Of a DNA stretch of 64,000 bases, positions 41,049 to 50,252 are shown piece after piece. The notes under the pieces are model-generated. The model was given only the letters and a program-made list of their open reading frames with translations. It searched no databases and was not told the origin of the DNA. The stretch covers positions 1,798,001 through 1,862,000 of the forward strand of contig NZ_CP071870.1 of assembly GCF_017569205.1 (NCBI RefSeq), in the 5' to 3' direction. The position numbers and the translations under genes are program-made. The number at the start of each line of letters is the position of its first letter. The first letter of the stretch is position 1. This DNA is from Propioniciclava sp. MC1595 (lineage in GTDB: Bacteria; Actinomycetota; Actinomycetes; Propionibacteriales; Propionibacteriaceae).

Positions 41049-41513
41049 TCACCGGGCGCTGCGGAGGGCGCCGCGCAGGGCGAGGAACAGCATGACGAAC
41101 GCGACCGTGAGCAGGATGTGGCCGAGGCCGGCGACCCCGGCGAAGGCCATCGAGGTCGGGTTCGTGGCCACGACCTGGAGGGTGCCGCGGACGATCAGGG
41201 CCCCGGCGGTCACGAGCAGGCCCACATGGTAGAGGGGCTCGAACCAGCGGAAGGCCTTGGACTCCGAGAGTCCGAACAGGCGCTCGAGCACGAGGACGAG
41301 CAGCATCACGAGCATGCCGAGGGCCAGGAAGTGGGTGTGGCCGAGCGACAGGGTGGTGGCCCCGGTGAAGTCCCGGGAGTGGGTCAGCGTGCGGTAGAAG
41401 AGGCCAGCCAGCAGGCCGAGCCCGGCGTACACGCCCGCGGCGAGGCCGAGGCGGTGCTCGAGGGCGCTGGCGGCGCGGCGGACAGGGGGGTGCGAGTTCG
41501 TGGTCGTGGTCAT
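41049..41513 (-). CDS. DUF2871 membrane protein
   Basis: A 154-residue protein with four predicted membrane helices. Family features are visible: GLFYRTLTHSRDFTGATTLS near residue 44, GHTHFLALGM near 65, and LYHVGLLVTAGALIVRGTLQV near 100. The conserved histidines within membrane segments (GHTH, LYH, GHI) could bind metal or haem, but no function has been assigned to this family as far as I know. It lies upstream of the two-component genes on the same strand, separated by 25 bp. Confidence 0.85.
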   Translation of the reverse strand: MTTTTNSHPPVRRAASALEHRLGLAAGVYAGLGLLAGLFYRTLTHSRDFTGATTLSLGHTHFLALGMLVMLLVLVLERLFGLSESKAFRWFEPLYHVGLLVTAGALIVRGTLQVVATNPTSMAFAGVAGLGHILLTVAFVMLFLALRGALRSAR

Positions 41514-41569
41514 GCATCCACCCCACCAGCCGGACGCCCGCCCCACATCGCGCCAACGGAGCCATCCGC

Positions 41570-41587
41570 CTCAACCGTTCGGTTGAG
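41570..41587. promoter_or_regulatory. Perfect 8-bp-arm palindrome, candidate operator
   Basis: CTCAACCG-TT-CGGTTGAG, two perfect 8-bp arms with a 2-bp centre, stands midway between the divergent genes. It is more AT-rich than its surroundings. The neighbouring NarL-type regulator is the natural candidate binder, although NarL sites are usually looser; a TetR-type repressor encoded elsewhere would also fit. Confidence 0.6.
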
Positions 41588-41631
41588 CCCGCCCCATCCT
41601 CCCCGGCGATGGGCGGCGTCGCCCGCGTTCC

Positions 41632-41637
41632 TAGCGT
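41632..41637 (+). promoter_or_regulatory. Possible -10 element of the HsmA-like gene
   Basis: TAGCGT ends 6 nt before the ATG. GGAG between them could serve as a ribosome site if transcription starts earlier. Confidence 0.38.
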
Positions 41638-41643
41638 GGAGCC

Positions 41644-42039
41644 ATGCTGATCGCCGCCATCGTCCTCATCTCCGCCGCCCTGCTCCTGTACACCTCCGGG
41701 GTGTGGGCCGAACGCCGCTCCGGCGGCCTGCGCCCCCACCACGCCGCCCTGTTCGCCGCCGGGCTGGTGTGCGACGCGTCCGGCACGTGGCTCATGGCGC
41801 AGATCGCCCGCGCCGGAAGCTACGAGACCGCAGGGGTGGCCACCCTGCTGACCACCCTCATGGCCGTGACCGGCGCGCTCGCGCTGGTGCTGATGGCCGT
41901 CCACCTCGCGTGGGCGCTGGTCGTGCTGTGGAAGGGCTCGGACGCCGCGCGCCGCACCTTCCACCGCTTCTCGCTCGGCGTGTGGGGCCTGTGGCTCGTG
42001 CCGTACTTCGCGGGCATGGCCAGCGCGATGGTGCGCTGA
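41644..42039 (+). CDS. Small membrane protein resembling the HsmA family (TIGR03987)
   Basis: A 131-residue protein with four predicted helices (IAAIVLISAALLLYTSGVW, HHAALFAAGLVCDASGTWLM, a long segment near 65-92 and a C-terminal LGVWGLWLVPYFAGM). The order of conserved features (YTSGVWAERRSG, then H in helix 2, then GxxxDxxGTxxM) resembles TIGR03987/HsmA proteins; I base the name on recall of the pattern only. Function is unknown. Its TGA stop directly abuts the rel stop on the other strand (TGATCA), leaving no space between the genes. Confidence 0.72.
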   Translation: MLIAAIVLISAALLLYTSGVWAERRSGGLRPHHAALFAAGLVCDASGTWLMAQIARAGSYETAGVATLLTTLMAVTGALALVLMAVHLAWALVVLWKGSDAARRTFHRFSLGVWGLWLVPYFAGMASAMVR

Positions 42040-44352
42040 TCAGCCCGGCTTGACCCGGCTGACCTCGTACACGCCCGGGACCCGCTGCAGGCTCCGCAGC
42101 ACCATGTCGAGGTGGCGCGGGTCGGGCGTCTGGAACGTCAGGCGCATCGTGAACACGTGGTCCTTCGACGCGTTGGCGCTCACCGACACGATGCTCATGT
42201 GCAGGTCGCTGAGCACGCGGGTGACGTCGCTGAGCATGCCGCCGCGGTCGATGCCCTCGAGCTGCACCGCGACCAGGAACGCCGCGTCGGCGGTCGGCGA
42301 CCACGACACCGGGACGATCCGCTCGGGGTAGCGCTGGAGCGACCCGACGTTGGTGCAGTCCTCGCGGTGCACCGAGATGCCCTCGCTGCGGGTGACGAAG
42401 CCCAGGATCTTGTCGCCGGGCACCGGCAGGCAGCACTTGGCGAGCTTGGTGTACATGTCGGGGTCGCCGTCCACGACGACACCGGAGTGGTCGCGCGGCA
42501 GCTTGCGCATCGGCTTGAGCAGCAGCGCCTCGTCGACGAGGGACGCCTCGGCCGCGGCTTCGCCGCCACCGACCGTCTCGACCAGCTGGTGCACCACGGC
42601 CTGCGGCCCGACCGAGCCCTCGCCGATCGCGGCGAACAGGCTCGGCACGTCGGAGACGTGGAAGTGCTGGACCAAGCCGGCGAGCACCTCCGGGGTGAGC
42701 AGGCGCTGGGCCACCGAGGCCCGGCGCATCTGCTTGGTGAGCATGTCCTTGCCCTGCTCGATGGCCTCGTCGCGGCGCTCGCGGGTGAAGTGCTGGCGGA
42801 TCTTCGACCGGGCCCGCGGAGTCTTGACGAAGCCCAGCCAGTCACGGCTGGGCCCGGCGTTGGCGGCCTTCGAGGTGATGATGTCGACGCTCATGCCCAT
42901 TTCCAGGGCCGAGTCCAGCGGCACGAGCTTGCCGTTGACGCGGGCGCCGATGCAGCGGTGGCCGACCTCGGTGTGGATGGCGTAGGCGAAGTCGACCGGG
43001 GTCGACCCGGCGGGCAGCGAGATCACGTCGCCCTTGGGGCTGAACACGAAGACCTCGTTCTTGGCGATCTCCTCGGTGAAGGTGTCGAGGAACTCCCCGG
43101 AGTCCTCGGTCTCCTTCTGCCACTCCGAGATCGACTGCACCCAGTTGATCTGGTCGCCGGCGCTGCGCCCCTCCTTGTACCGCCAGTGCGCGGCCACGCC
43201 GAACTCGGCCTGCCGGTGCATGTCGTGGGTGCGGATCTGAAGCTCCACCGGCTTGCCGCCGGGACCCAGCACCGTCGTGTGCAGCGACTGGTAGAGGTTG
43301 AACTTCGGCATCGCGATGTAGTCCTTGAACCGCCCGGGCAGGGGGCGCCAGCGGGCGTGCAGCACGCCCAGGACGTCGTAGCACTCGCGCTTGGTGTCGA
43401 CCAGGATGCGCAGGCCGACCAGGTCGTAGATGTCGTAGAAGTCCCGGCCGCGGACCATCATCTTCTGGTAGATCGAGTAGTAGTGCTTGGGCCGGCCGTA
43501 CACCGTGGCCTTGATCTTGTTCTCGGCCAGGTCTTCCTTGACCTGGTTCACCACCGTGCCCAGGTACTGGTCGCGCAGCGGGGCGCGCTCGGCGACGAGC
43601 TTGACGATCTCGGAGTAGATCTTGGGCTCGATGACCGAGAACGAGAGGTCCTCCAGCTCCCACTTGATCGCGTTCATGCCCAGGCGGTGCGCCAGCGGGG
43701 CGTAGATCTCGAGGGTGTCGCGGGCGATGCGGATCTGCTTGTCCTGGCGCAGCGAGGTGATCGTGCGCATGTTGTGCAGCCGGTCGCCCAGCTTGATCAC
43801 CAGCACCCGGATGTCGCGGGCCATCGCGACGACCATCTTGCGGATGGTCTCGGCCTTGGCCGACTCGCCGTAGACCATCTTGTCCAGCTTGGTGACCCCG
43901 TCGACCATCGTGGCGACTTCCTCGCCGAAGTCGGCGGTCAGCTGGGCCAGCGTGTAGCCGGTGTCCTCCACCGTGTCGTGGAGCAGGGCCGCGCAGATCG
44001 TCGGCTCGGTCAGCCCCAGGCCGGCCAGGATGGTCGCCACGGCGAGGGGGTGCGTGATGTAGGAGTCGCCGCTCTTGCGGGTCTGCCCGTCGTGGTAGTG
44101 CTCGGCGGTGCGGTAGGCGCGCTCGATGACCGCGGTGTCGACCTTGGCGTGGTGCTGGCGCATCGCCGCGAACAGCGGGTCGAGGGCCGCCGAGGTGGAG
44201 GGCTTCTGCGAACCCAGCAGCGCCAGCATCCGGCGCACGCTGCGGCGCGGCTGGTCGGGCGCGGAGGGCAGGGGCGACGGGGCGTCCGGCAGCGCGGGCA
44301 CGCGCGGGTCGTACTCCTGCGTCCCCGCAGTCTGGTTCGTGGCCTCACTCAC
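42040..44352 (-). CDS. rel: Bifunctional (p)ppGpp synthetase/hydrolase Rel
   Basis: Makes and degrades the stringent-response alarmone. The 770-residue protein has an N-terminal HD hydrolase domain (HDTVEDTGYT near residue 126, GDRLHNMRTI near 190), the synthetase domain (GRPKHYYSIYQKM near 286, DLVGLRILVDT near 312, RFKDYIAMPK near 343 with the RxKD form typical of bifunctional enzymes), TGS (EVFVFSPKGDVISLPAGSTP), a zinc-finger/helical region with CCLPVPGD near 645, and a C-terminal ACT domain. The GTG start is preceded by GGGGGAGGGGG; TAGACT at 44387 is a likely -10 and also contains the stop codon of the channel gene. Confidence 0.97.
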   Translation of the reverse strand: MSEATNQTAGTQEYDPRVPALPDAPSPLPSAPDQPRRSVRRMLALLGSQKPSTSAALDPLFAAMRQHHAKVDTAVIERAYRTAEHYHDGQTRKSGDSYITHPLAVATILAGLGLTEPTICAALLHDTVEDTGYTLAQLTADFGEEVATMVDGVTKLDKMVYGESAKAETIRKMVVAMARDIRVLVIKLGDRLHNMRTITSLRQDKQIRIARDTLEIYAPLAHRLGMNAIKWELEDLSFSVIEPKIYSEIVKLVAERAPLRDQYLGTVVNQVKEDLAENKIKATVYGRPKHYYSIYQKMMVRGRDFYDIYDLVGLRILVDTKRECYDVLGVLHARWRPLPGRFKDYIAMPKFNLYQSLHTTVLGPGGKPVELQIRTHDMHRQAEFGVAAHWRYKEGRSAGDQINWVQSISEWQKETEDSGEFLDTFTEEIAKNEVFVFSPKGDVISLPAGSTPVDFAYAIHTEVGHRCIGARVNGKLVPLDSALEMGMSVDIITSKAANAGPSRDWLGFVKTPRARSKIRQHFTRERRDEAIEQGKDMLTKQMRRASVAQRLLTPEVLAGLVQHFHVSDVPSLFAAIGEGSVGPQAVVHQLVETVGGGEAAAEASLVDEALLLKPMRKLPRDHSGVVVDGDPDMYTKLAKCCLPVPGDKILGFVTRSEGISVHREDCTNVGSLQRYPERIVPVSWSPTADAAFLVAVQLEGIDRGGMLSDVTRVLSDLHMSIVSVSANASKDHVFTMRLTFQTPDPRHLDMVLRSLQRVPGVYEVSRVKPG

Positions 44353-44389
44353 GGTGTGCCCCCTCCCCCCATCGACGGTGGCGCCGAGT

Positions 44390-45442
44390 CTACCGCTGGC
44401 GCGTCCGACGGCTGGGGCGGACCACCACCAGCTCGTCGCCGGTCTTCAGCGTGGCCACGCTGGGGTCGAAGAAGCGGCGCAGCAGGCCGCCGCGCACGAC
44501 GCCGAGGACGCGCTCGCCCACGATGTCCTGCGTGCTGTGGCCGACCTCGTCGGGGGCCACCAGGCGCTGGGCGATGTCGAGGCCCTCGCCGTAGGACAGC
44601 AGGTCCTCCATCGTGGCGCCCAGGTCGGGGCTGACGGCGGAGAGGCCGATGAGGCGACCCACGGCGTCCGAGCTCGTGATGACGCCGTCGGCGCCGCTCT
44701 GCCGCAGCAGCGACACGTTGTCGGCGGCCCGGACCGCCGCGACGATGTGCGCGTGCGGGTTCAGCTGGCGGGCCGTCAGCGTGGCCAGGATCGCCGTGTC
44801 GTCGCGGTTGACGGTGATCACGATGTGCTTGGCCTTGGGCACCTCGGCGCGCCGCAGCAGCTCGCGCGAGGTCGCGTCGCCCAGGAAGGCGGCCAGCCCG
44901 TTGCGGTTGGCCTCGTCGACGGCGGCCTGGCTGCCGTCGACCACGACGATCCGGTCGGACTCGGCGCCGTTGCGCAGCAGGGTGTTCAGCGCGCTGCGGC
45001 CCATGGTGCCGTAGCCGAGCACGACGGTGTGGTTGCGCATCTTCTTCCTCCAGCGGGTGTCGATCATCGCGCGGCGACCCTCGTTGGCGAGCACCTCGAG
45101 GGTGGTGCCGACCAACAGGATCAGGAACGCGATGCGCAGGGGTGTGACCAGCAGGGCGTTCAGCAGGCGGGCGTGGTCGGAGACCGGGGTGATGTCGCCG
45201 TACCCGGTCGTCGTGACGGTGACCGTCGCGTAGTACAGCGCGTCGATGAAGCTGACGCCGTCCCCGTTGACGTTGTCGGCGTAGCTCTCGTGGTCCAGCC
45301 ACACGATCAACGTGTTGAGCAGGACGATGCCCACCGCCAGCAGCGCCCGCCGGACGAGCTCGCGGAACGGGTCCGCCGCCACCGTCGGCAGGCTGACGAG
45401 GGCCTGGTAGCCCCACAGCGACTGCGACGACCGCTCGGCCAT
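44390..45442 (-). CDS. Potassium channel with RCK (TrkA-N) domain
   Basis: A 350-residue two-helix channel. The pore helix and filter TVTVTTTGYGDITPVSDH (residues 72-89) carry the K+ selectivity sequence TTGYGD between two membrane segments. A cytoplasmic Rossmann domain (VVLGYGTMGRSALNTLL near 140) and a RCK-C-like end (TGDELVVVRPSRR) follow. This is the MthK/Kch layout. It starts 2 bp after the apt stop and lies between apt and rel, which are usually adjacent in actinobacteria. Confidence 0.92.
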   Translation of the reverse strand: MAERSSQSLWGYQALVSLPTVAADPFRELVRRALLAVGIVLLNTLIVWLDHESYADNVNGDGVSFIDALYYATVTVTTTGYGDITPVSDHARLLNALLVTPLRIAFLILLVGTTLEVLANEGRRAMIDTRWRKKMRNHTVVLGYGTMGRSALNTLLRNGAESDRIVVVDGSQAAVDEANRNGLAAFLGDATSRELLRRAEVPKAKHIVITVNRDDTAILATLTARQLNPHAHIVAAVRAADNVSLLRQSGADGVITSSDAVGRLIGLSAVSPDLGATMEDLLSYGEGLDIAQRLVAPDEVGHSTQDIVGERVLGVVRGGLLRRFFDPSVATLKTGDELVVVRPSRRTRQR

Positions 45443-45444
45443 GG

Positions 45445-45978
45445 CTACACCGTGACGACCGCGGAGAGGGTGTCGGCGCCCAGTTCGGTGAGCTTCTCGC
45501 GGCCGTCGAGGAAGCCCAGTTCCATGAGCACCGCGACGTGGACCAGCTCGGCCCCCTGGCGCTTGATCAGGGCCGCCGTCGCGCCGACGGTGCCGCCGGT
45601 GGCGAGGACGTCGTCGATGACCATGACGCGCGCGCCGGGCCACAGGGCGTTGGTGTGGATCGTCAGCGTCTCGTGCCCGTACTCGAGGGCGAAGCTCTGC
45701 TCGTCGACCGCGCCGGGCAGCTTGCCCGGCTTGCGGACCGGCACGAACCCGGCGCCCAGCTTGAGCGCCACCGGGGCGGCGAAGATGAACCCGCGCGCCT
45801 CCATGCCCACGACGATGTCGATGGGGCCGGGGGCCAGCGCGACCAGCTCGTCGACGGCTGCCTCGAAGCCCTTCGGGCTGGCCAGCAGCGGGGTGATGTC
45901 CTTGAACACCACGCCGGGCTTGGGCCAGTCGGGGACATCGCGGATCAGCTCGAGGATGAGCTCCTGGTTCGCGTTCAT
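45445..45978 (-). CDS. apt: Adenine phosphoribosyltransferase
   Basis: Salvages adenine to AMP with PRPP. The 177-residue product has PGVVFKDITPLL near residue 21, GMEARGFIFAAPVAL near 58 and the PRPP loop VMVIDDVLATGGT near 120. It starts ATG overlapping the secF stop by 4 bp. The secD-secF-apt-rel order is a conserved actinobacterial cluster. Confidence 0.97.
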   Translation of the reverse strand: MNANQELILELIRDVPDWPKPGVVFKDITPLLASPKGFEAAVDELVALAPGPIDIVVGMEARGFIFAAPVALKLGAGFVPVRKPGKLPGAVDEQSFALEYGHETLTIHTNALWPGARVMVIDDVLATGGTVGATAALIKRQGAELVHVAVLMELGFLDGREKLTELGADTLSAVVTV

Positions 45979-47141
45979 CGGCCGTCCTTCCGGCGCTCGG
46001 AGCGGGTGCTGCGGTGGGGCTGGTTGCGCGGGCCGAGGTCCTCGGCCCGGACGGCGCCGAGGGTGGCCGCGTCGACCGGCGGGGCGTCCGTCGTGGAGAG
46101 CAGCGGGGCGCCCGCGGTGGCGGGCAGCGTGCTGGCGGCGGCGACCGGCTGCTCCTTCTTCGTGCCCCGCTTGGCGACGCGCTTGTTGTGGTCGATGATC
46201 TCGGGCTCGCGCTCGCGCATCTGGACGAACATCGGCGCGGCCAGGAACAGCGACGAGTACGCGCCGGCGATCATGCCGACGAACATGGCCAGGCCGAGGT
46301 CCTTCAGCGGGCCGGTGCCCAGGATGAACACGCCGGCGGCCAGCAGCGCGGCCACGGGCAGGACACCGATGATCGTGGTGTTGATCGAGCGCACGAGCAC
46401 CTGGTTGATCGCCAGGTTGGACGCCGTGGCCAGCGTGCGGGACTGCTTGGTGATGTCGGTGGTGTTGTCGCGCACCTTGTCGAACACGACGACCGTGTCG
46501 TACAGCGAGTAGCCGAGGATCGTCAGCACGCCGATCAGGGTCGCCGGGGTGAAGGCGAACTGCAGGATCGCGTACACGCCGATGGTGACGATCAGGTCGT
46601 GCAGCAGGGCGATGAGGGCTGCCGCCGACATCTTCCAGTTGCGGAAGTAGATCGCGATCATCAGCGCGACGAGGCTGAGGAACACGACGAGCGCGATCAG
46701 GCCCTGCTGGGTGATCTGCTGGCCCCAGTTCGGCCCGATGAGGTTGTTGGTGACCTCCTCGTTGGCGACCCCGGCACGTTCGGCCAGGAACGAGGTCATC
46801 TGGTTGATCTCCTCGGCGCCCAGGGCGCGCACCTGGATGCGCACCTGGTTGTCGCCCACGGAGTTGACCTTGACCTCGCCGAGCTCGGGCAGCCCGCTCT
46901 CGTCCTGCACCGCGTTGCGGTAGTCGTCGACGGTGGTCGAGGTGACCTGGGTCGGCACCGTGAACTCGGAGCCGCCGGTGAAGTCGATCGACAGGTTGAG
47001 GCCGCGCAGCCCGATGGCGGCGAGGCAGATCGCGACGATGACCGCCGAGACGATGTACCACTGCTTGCGCTTGCCGACGAAGTCGTAGCTCAGGTCACCG
47101 GTGTAGAGCCGGTGGGCGAGGCTGGCCTTCCGCTCGCTCAT
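45975..47141 (-). CDS. secF: Protein translocase subunit SecF
   Basis: Membrane partner of SecD that uses the proton gradient to help release secreted proteins. The 388-residue protein has an N-terminal helix (VSAVIVAICLAAIGLRGLNLS), the motif IDFTGGSEF near 55, and five further helices at about 150-305, including YSLYDTVVVFDKVRDN near 205. A long charged cytoplasmic tail follows from about 310. The start is ATG 47141 with AGGAGG at 4 nt; the GTG one codon earlier is less suitable. Confidence 0.96.
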   Translation of the reverse strand: MSERKASLAHRLYTGDLSYDFVGKRKQWYIVSAVIVAICLAAIGLRGLNLSIDFTGGSEFTVPTQVTSTTVDDYRNAVQDESGLPELGEVKVNSVGDNQVRIQVRALGAEEINQMTSFLAERAGVANEEVTNNLIGPNWGQQITQQGLIALVVFLSLVALMIAIYFRNWKMSAAALIALLHDLIVTIGVYAILQFAFTPATLIGVLTILGYSLYDTVVVFDKVRDNTTDITKQSRTLATASNLAINQVLVRSINTTIIGVLPVAALLAAGVFILGTGPLKDLGLAMFVGMIAGAYSSLFLAAPMFVQMREREPEIIDHNKRVAKRGTKKEQPVAAASTLPATAGAPLLSTTDAPPVDAATLGAVRAEDLGPRNQPHRSTRSERRKDGR

Positions 47142-48703
47142 CACACCTCCTGGGGGGCGGTCGCGCGGAGGCGACGGATCGGGGACCGGCGCTGGGCGCC
47201 CATGTGCTCGGGCTCGAAGCCCGAGAACCGGCGGCCCTCGCCGAAGTACTTGGTGCGCCCGAGCAGCGTGACCAGCGGCTTGGTGAACCAGAAGACGATC
47301 GCGATGTCGATCAGGGTCGTCAGGCCCAGGGTGAACGCGAAGCCCTTCACCGAACCGATGGCCAGCGCGAACAGGACGACCGCCGACAGCAGCGACACCG
47401 CGTCGGCGATCAGGATCGTCTTGCGCGAGCCGATCCAGCCGGTCTCGATCGCCGTGCGCAGCGAGCGGCCCTCGCGGACCTCGTCACGGATGCGTTCGAA
47501 GAAGATGATGAACGAGTCGGCCGTCATGCCGATGGCCACGATCGCGCCGGCGATGCCGGGCAGGTTCAGGGCGAAGCCCATGCCCTCACCGAGCAGCACC
47601 ATGATCTGGTAGGTCAGCACGGCGGCCAGCGCGAGCGAGCCGATGACCACGATCGACAGGGCGCGGTAGTAGACCACCGAGTAGATCAGCACCAGGCCGA
47701 TGCCGATGAGGCCGGCGATGATGCCGGCGCGCAGCTGCTCGCCACCCAGCGTCGGGGAGACGTTGGAGACCTCGGAGAGGTCGAACGAGAGCGGCAGCGA
47801 GCCGTACTTGAGCACGTTGGCCAGGTCGGTGGCGCTCTGCTGGGTGAAGTTGCCCTCGATCTGGGCCTGCCCGCCGGGAATCGGGCCCGACAGGCGCGGG
47901 TAGGTGACGACGGCACCGTCGAGGACGATCGCGAAGGTGTTCTGCGGCTCGGGCTTCTGGGCCAGGGCGCCGGTGACCTTCTCGAAGATCGTCGCGCCCT
48001 CGCCGTTCAGGGACAGCTGGACGATCCAGTTCACGCTGGCCTGCGGGATGCCGGCGCTGGCGTTGGTCAGCATCGTGCCGTCGATGACCGCCGGGTAGAG
48101 CAGGAACTTGGTGACGTTCTCGCGGTCGCAGGTGATCAGCACCTGGTCGGGCACGTCGGGGAACGGCTGGCCGCACTCGTAGGCCTGGAAGTCGGCCAGG
48201 TCGCGCTCAGTGGGCTGCCAGGCCAGCACCTCGTCGGTCGTGGGCTGCGGGTTGGCCGCCACGGTCGGGCGCGGCTCGGGCGGGGGCAGCGGGAGGCCGC
48301 CACCGGTCGAGGGGCCTGCCATCTCCACGGCGTACACCGGGCGGAAGTACAGCTGGGCGGTCTGGCCGACCATCTCCTGCAGCTGGGCCGGGGCGACGTT
48401 GGGCACCGACACGGTGACCTGGTTGTTGCCCACGACCGCGACCTCGGACTCACCGACGCCGATCGAGTCGACGCGCTGCTGGATGATCGTGCGCGCCTGT
48501 TCCAGGCTGGCCTGGTCGACCGCGCCGCTGCCGGTGGTGTTGCGCGCCGTCAGCGTGATGGTCGTGCCGCCACGCAGGTCGAGGCCCAGCTTGGGCGTCC
48601 ACGTGTTGGCCAGGGCCATGATGGCGAACAGGGCCGCGACCACGGCGAAGAAGACGATGAGGGTGCGCAGGGGACGCTGCTTGTGCCTGCTCTCGGTTGC
48701 CAC
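47141..48703 (-). CDS. secD: Protein translocase subunit SecD
   Basis: A 520-residue partner of SecF. It has an N-terminal helix (LIVFFAVVAALFAIMALAN), the motif LGLDLRGGTTITL near 37, a large periplasmic-side domain (about 60-300), and the C-terminal five-helix region including the SecD signature GMTADSFIIFFERIRDEVREG near 412. GGAG precedes the GTG start. It ends on the secF ATG (TGATG). Confidence 0.97.
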   Translation of the reverse strand: MATESRHKQRPLRTLIVFFAVVAALFAIMALANTWTPKLGLDLRGGTTITLTARNTTGSGAVDQASLEQARTIIQQRVDSIGVGESEVAVVGNNQVTVSVPNVAPAQLQEMVGQTAQLYFRPVYAVEMAGPSTGGGLPLPPPEPRPTVAANPQPTTDEVLAWQPTERDLADFQAYECGQPFPDVPDQVLITCDRENVTKFLLYPAVIDGTMLTNASAGIPQASVNWIVQLSLNGEGATIFEKVTGALAQKPEPQNTFAIVLDGAVVTYPRLSGPIPGGQAQIEGNFTQQSATDLANVLKYGSLPLSFDLSEVSNVSPTLGGEQLRAGIIAGLIGIGLVLIYSVVYYRALSIVVIGSLALAAVLTYQIMVLLGEGMGFALNLPGIAGAIVAIGMTADSFIIFFERIRDEVREGRSLRTAIETGWIGSRKTILIADAVSLLSAVVLFALAIGSVKGFAFTLGLTTLIDIAIVFWFTKPLVTLLGRTKYFGEGRRFSGFEPEHMGAQRRSPIRRLRATAPQEV

Positions 48704-48737
48704 GGGACTCCGGCTCTCGAACGGTGGTGCGGGGGGA

Positions 48738-49136
48738 TCAGTTGGTGCGGGTGTCGGGGTCGACGGGCCGCTCGGGGTCGAAGGTGTCGAACGTCTCGTA
48801 GCCGGACGCCTCGGGCGCGGGCTCGTCGGCCCCGTCCTCGTCGTCGTACTCGAACTCCTCCTCGTCGGCGGTGACCGTGCGCATGATCGCCTGCTTCAGG
48901 ACGGTCATCTCCACCCCGGGGGAGATCTCGATCACGGCGGTCCGCTCCCCCACCTCGCGGACCGTCGCGAGCACGCCGGCGGTGGTCATCACGCGGGTGC
49001 CCGGGCCGAGGGCCCGGACCATCTCCTGCTGCGCCTTCTGCTTGCGCTGCGCGGGACGGATCAGGAGCAGCCAGAACGCCAGGCCCATGACGGCGAACAT
49101 GAGCAGGGTCGACAGCATCGAGTTGTCAGCAGGCAT
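48738..49136 (-). CDS. yajC: Preprotein translocase accessory subunit YajC
   Basis: A 132-residue small membrane protein that joins SecDF. One N-terminal helix (LLMFAVMGLAFWLLLIRPAQ, residues 9-28) leads to RKQKAQQEMVRALGPGTRVMTTAGVLATV, the family core. The C-terminal 45 residues are a long acidic tail (DEEEFEYDDEDGADE), longer than in the enterobacterial protein. It stands 34 bp upstream of secD. Confidence 0.94.
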   Translation of the reverse strand: MPADNSMLSTLLMFAVMGLAFWLLLIRPAQRKQKAQQEMVRALGPGTRVMTTAGVLATVREVGERTAVIEISPGVEMTVLKQAIMRTVTADEEEFEYDDEDGADEPAPEASGYETFDTFDPERPVDPDTRTN

Positions 49137-49211
49137 CGGGACACAAACCTCTTCGGTGGACGAACGCGAGGCACACCGTACGGCACCCCACCAAGGGGCA
49201 ACCCTACCGCC

Positions 49212-50252
49212 TCAGTCGTCGGAGTCGCTGAACAGGTCCGCGCGTGCCGCGGGCACGCGGAGGCCCAGGTGCCGGTACGCCCGGGGCGTGGCGACCCGAC
49301 CGCGGGGCGTCCGCATCAGGAAGCCCTGCCGGATGAGGTACGGCTCGGCGACCTCCTCGACGGTCTCGGTCTCCTCCCCCACGCTCATCGCCAGCGTCGA
49401 CAGCCCGACCGGGCCGCCGCCGAAGCGGGAGCAGACGGCCTCGAGGACGGCGCGGTCGAGGCGGTCCAGGCCCAGTTCGTCGACCTCGTACAGCTCGAGG
49501 GCGGCGGCAGCCACCTGCGGGGTGATCCGTCCGGACGCCTTCACCAGCGCGTAGTCGCGCACGCGGCGCAGCAGGCGGTTGGCGATGCGGGGCGTGCCTC
49601 GGCTGCGGCCGGCGATGACCTCGGCCGAGGCGGTGTCGATCCGGACGCCGAGCAGGGCCGCGCTGCGGCTGACGATGCCGACGAGGTCGGCGGCGTCGTA
49701 GTAGTCCAGCTGGCCGGTGAAGCCGAACCGGTCGCGCAGCGGGCCGGGCAGCAGCCCGGCGCGTGTGGTGGCGCCGACGAGGGTGAACCGCGGGATCTCC
49801 AGCGGGATCTCGGTGGCTCCGGGGCCCTTGCCGACGATGACGTCGACGCGGAAGTCCTCCATGGCCAGGTAGAGCATCTCTTCGGCCGGGCGGCTCATGC
49901 GGTGGATCTCGTCGAGGAAGAACACCTCCCCCTCGGCGAGCCCGGACAGGATCGCGGCGAGGTCGCCGGCGTGCTGGATGGCCGGGCCCGAGCTGATCCG
50001 CAGCGGCGTGCCCAGCTCGTTGGCGATGATCATGGCCAGCGTCGTCTTGCCCAGCCCGGGCGGGCCGGACAACAGGACGTGGTCGGGCACCGCGCCGCGG
50101 TGCTGTGCGGCGGCCAGCACGAGGCCGAGCTGCTCGCTCACGCGGGGCTGGCCCCGGAACTCGGCCAGCGACGGCGGGCGCAGGGCACCCTCGGCAGCCT
50201 GGTCGTCGACGTGGGCGTTCGGGTCGAGCGGGTCGTCGGAGAGCTTCGCCAT
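49212..50252 (-). CDS. ruvB: Holliday junction branch migration helicase RuvB
   Basis: Hexameric AAA+ motor that drives branch migration with RuvA. The 346-residue protein has Walker [10 protein letters not shown] near residue 62, Walker [11 protein letters not shown] near 112, sensor 1 GATTRAGLL near 160, and the C-terminal winged helix ([21 protein letters not shown]). It is coupled to ruvA by a 1-bp overlap (TGATG). Acidic residues LFSDSDD end the protein. Confidence 0.97.
   Translation of the reverse strand: MAKLSDDPLDPNAHVDDQAAEGALRPPSLAEFRGQPRVSEQLGLVLAAAQHRGAVPDHVLLSGPPGLGKTTLAMIIANELGTPLRISSGPAIQHAGDLAAILSGLAEGEVFFLDEIHRMSRPAEEMLYLAMEDFRVDVIVGKGPGATEIPLEIPRFTLVGATTRAGLLPGPLRDRFGFTGQLDYYDAADLVGIVSRSAALLGVRIDTASAEVIAGRSRGTPRIANRLLRRVRDYALVKASGRITPQVAAAALELYEVDELGLDRLDRAVLEAVCSRFGGGPVGLSTLAMSVGEETETVEEVAEPYLIRQGFLMRTPRGRVATPRAYRHLGLRVPAARADLFSDSDD

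Larger units (their letters stand above)
41514..41643. promoter_or_regulatory. Divergent region between DUF2871 and the HsmA-like gene
   Basis: This 130-bp region separates two small membrane-protein genes. It holds the palindrome at 41570-41587 and the TAGCGT hexamer at 41632. On the DUF2871 side GGTGGA lies just before the ATG as a ribosome site. No other feature is apparent. Confidence 0.5.
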
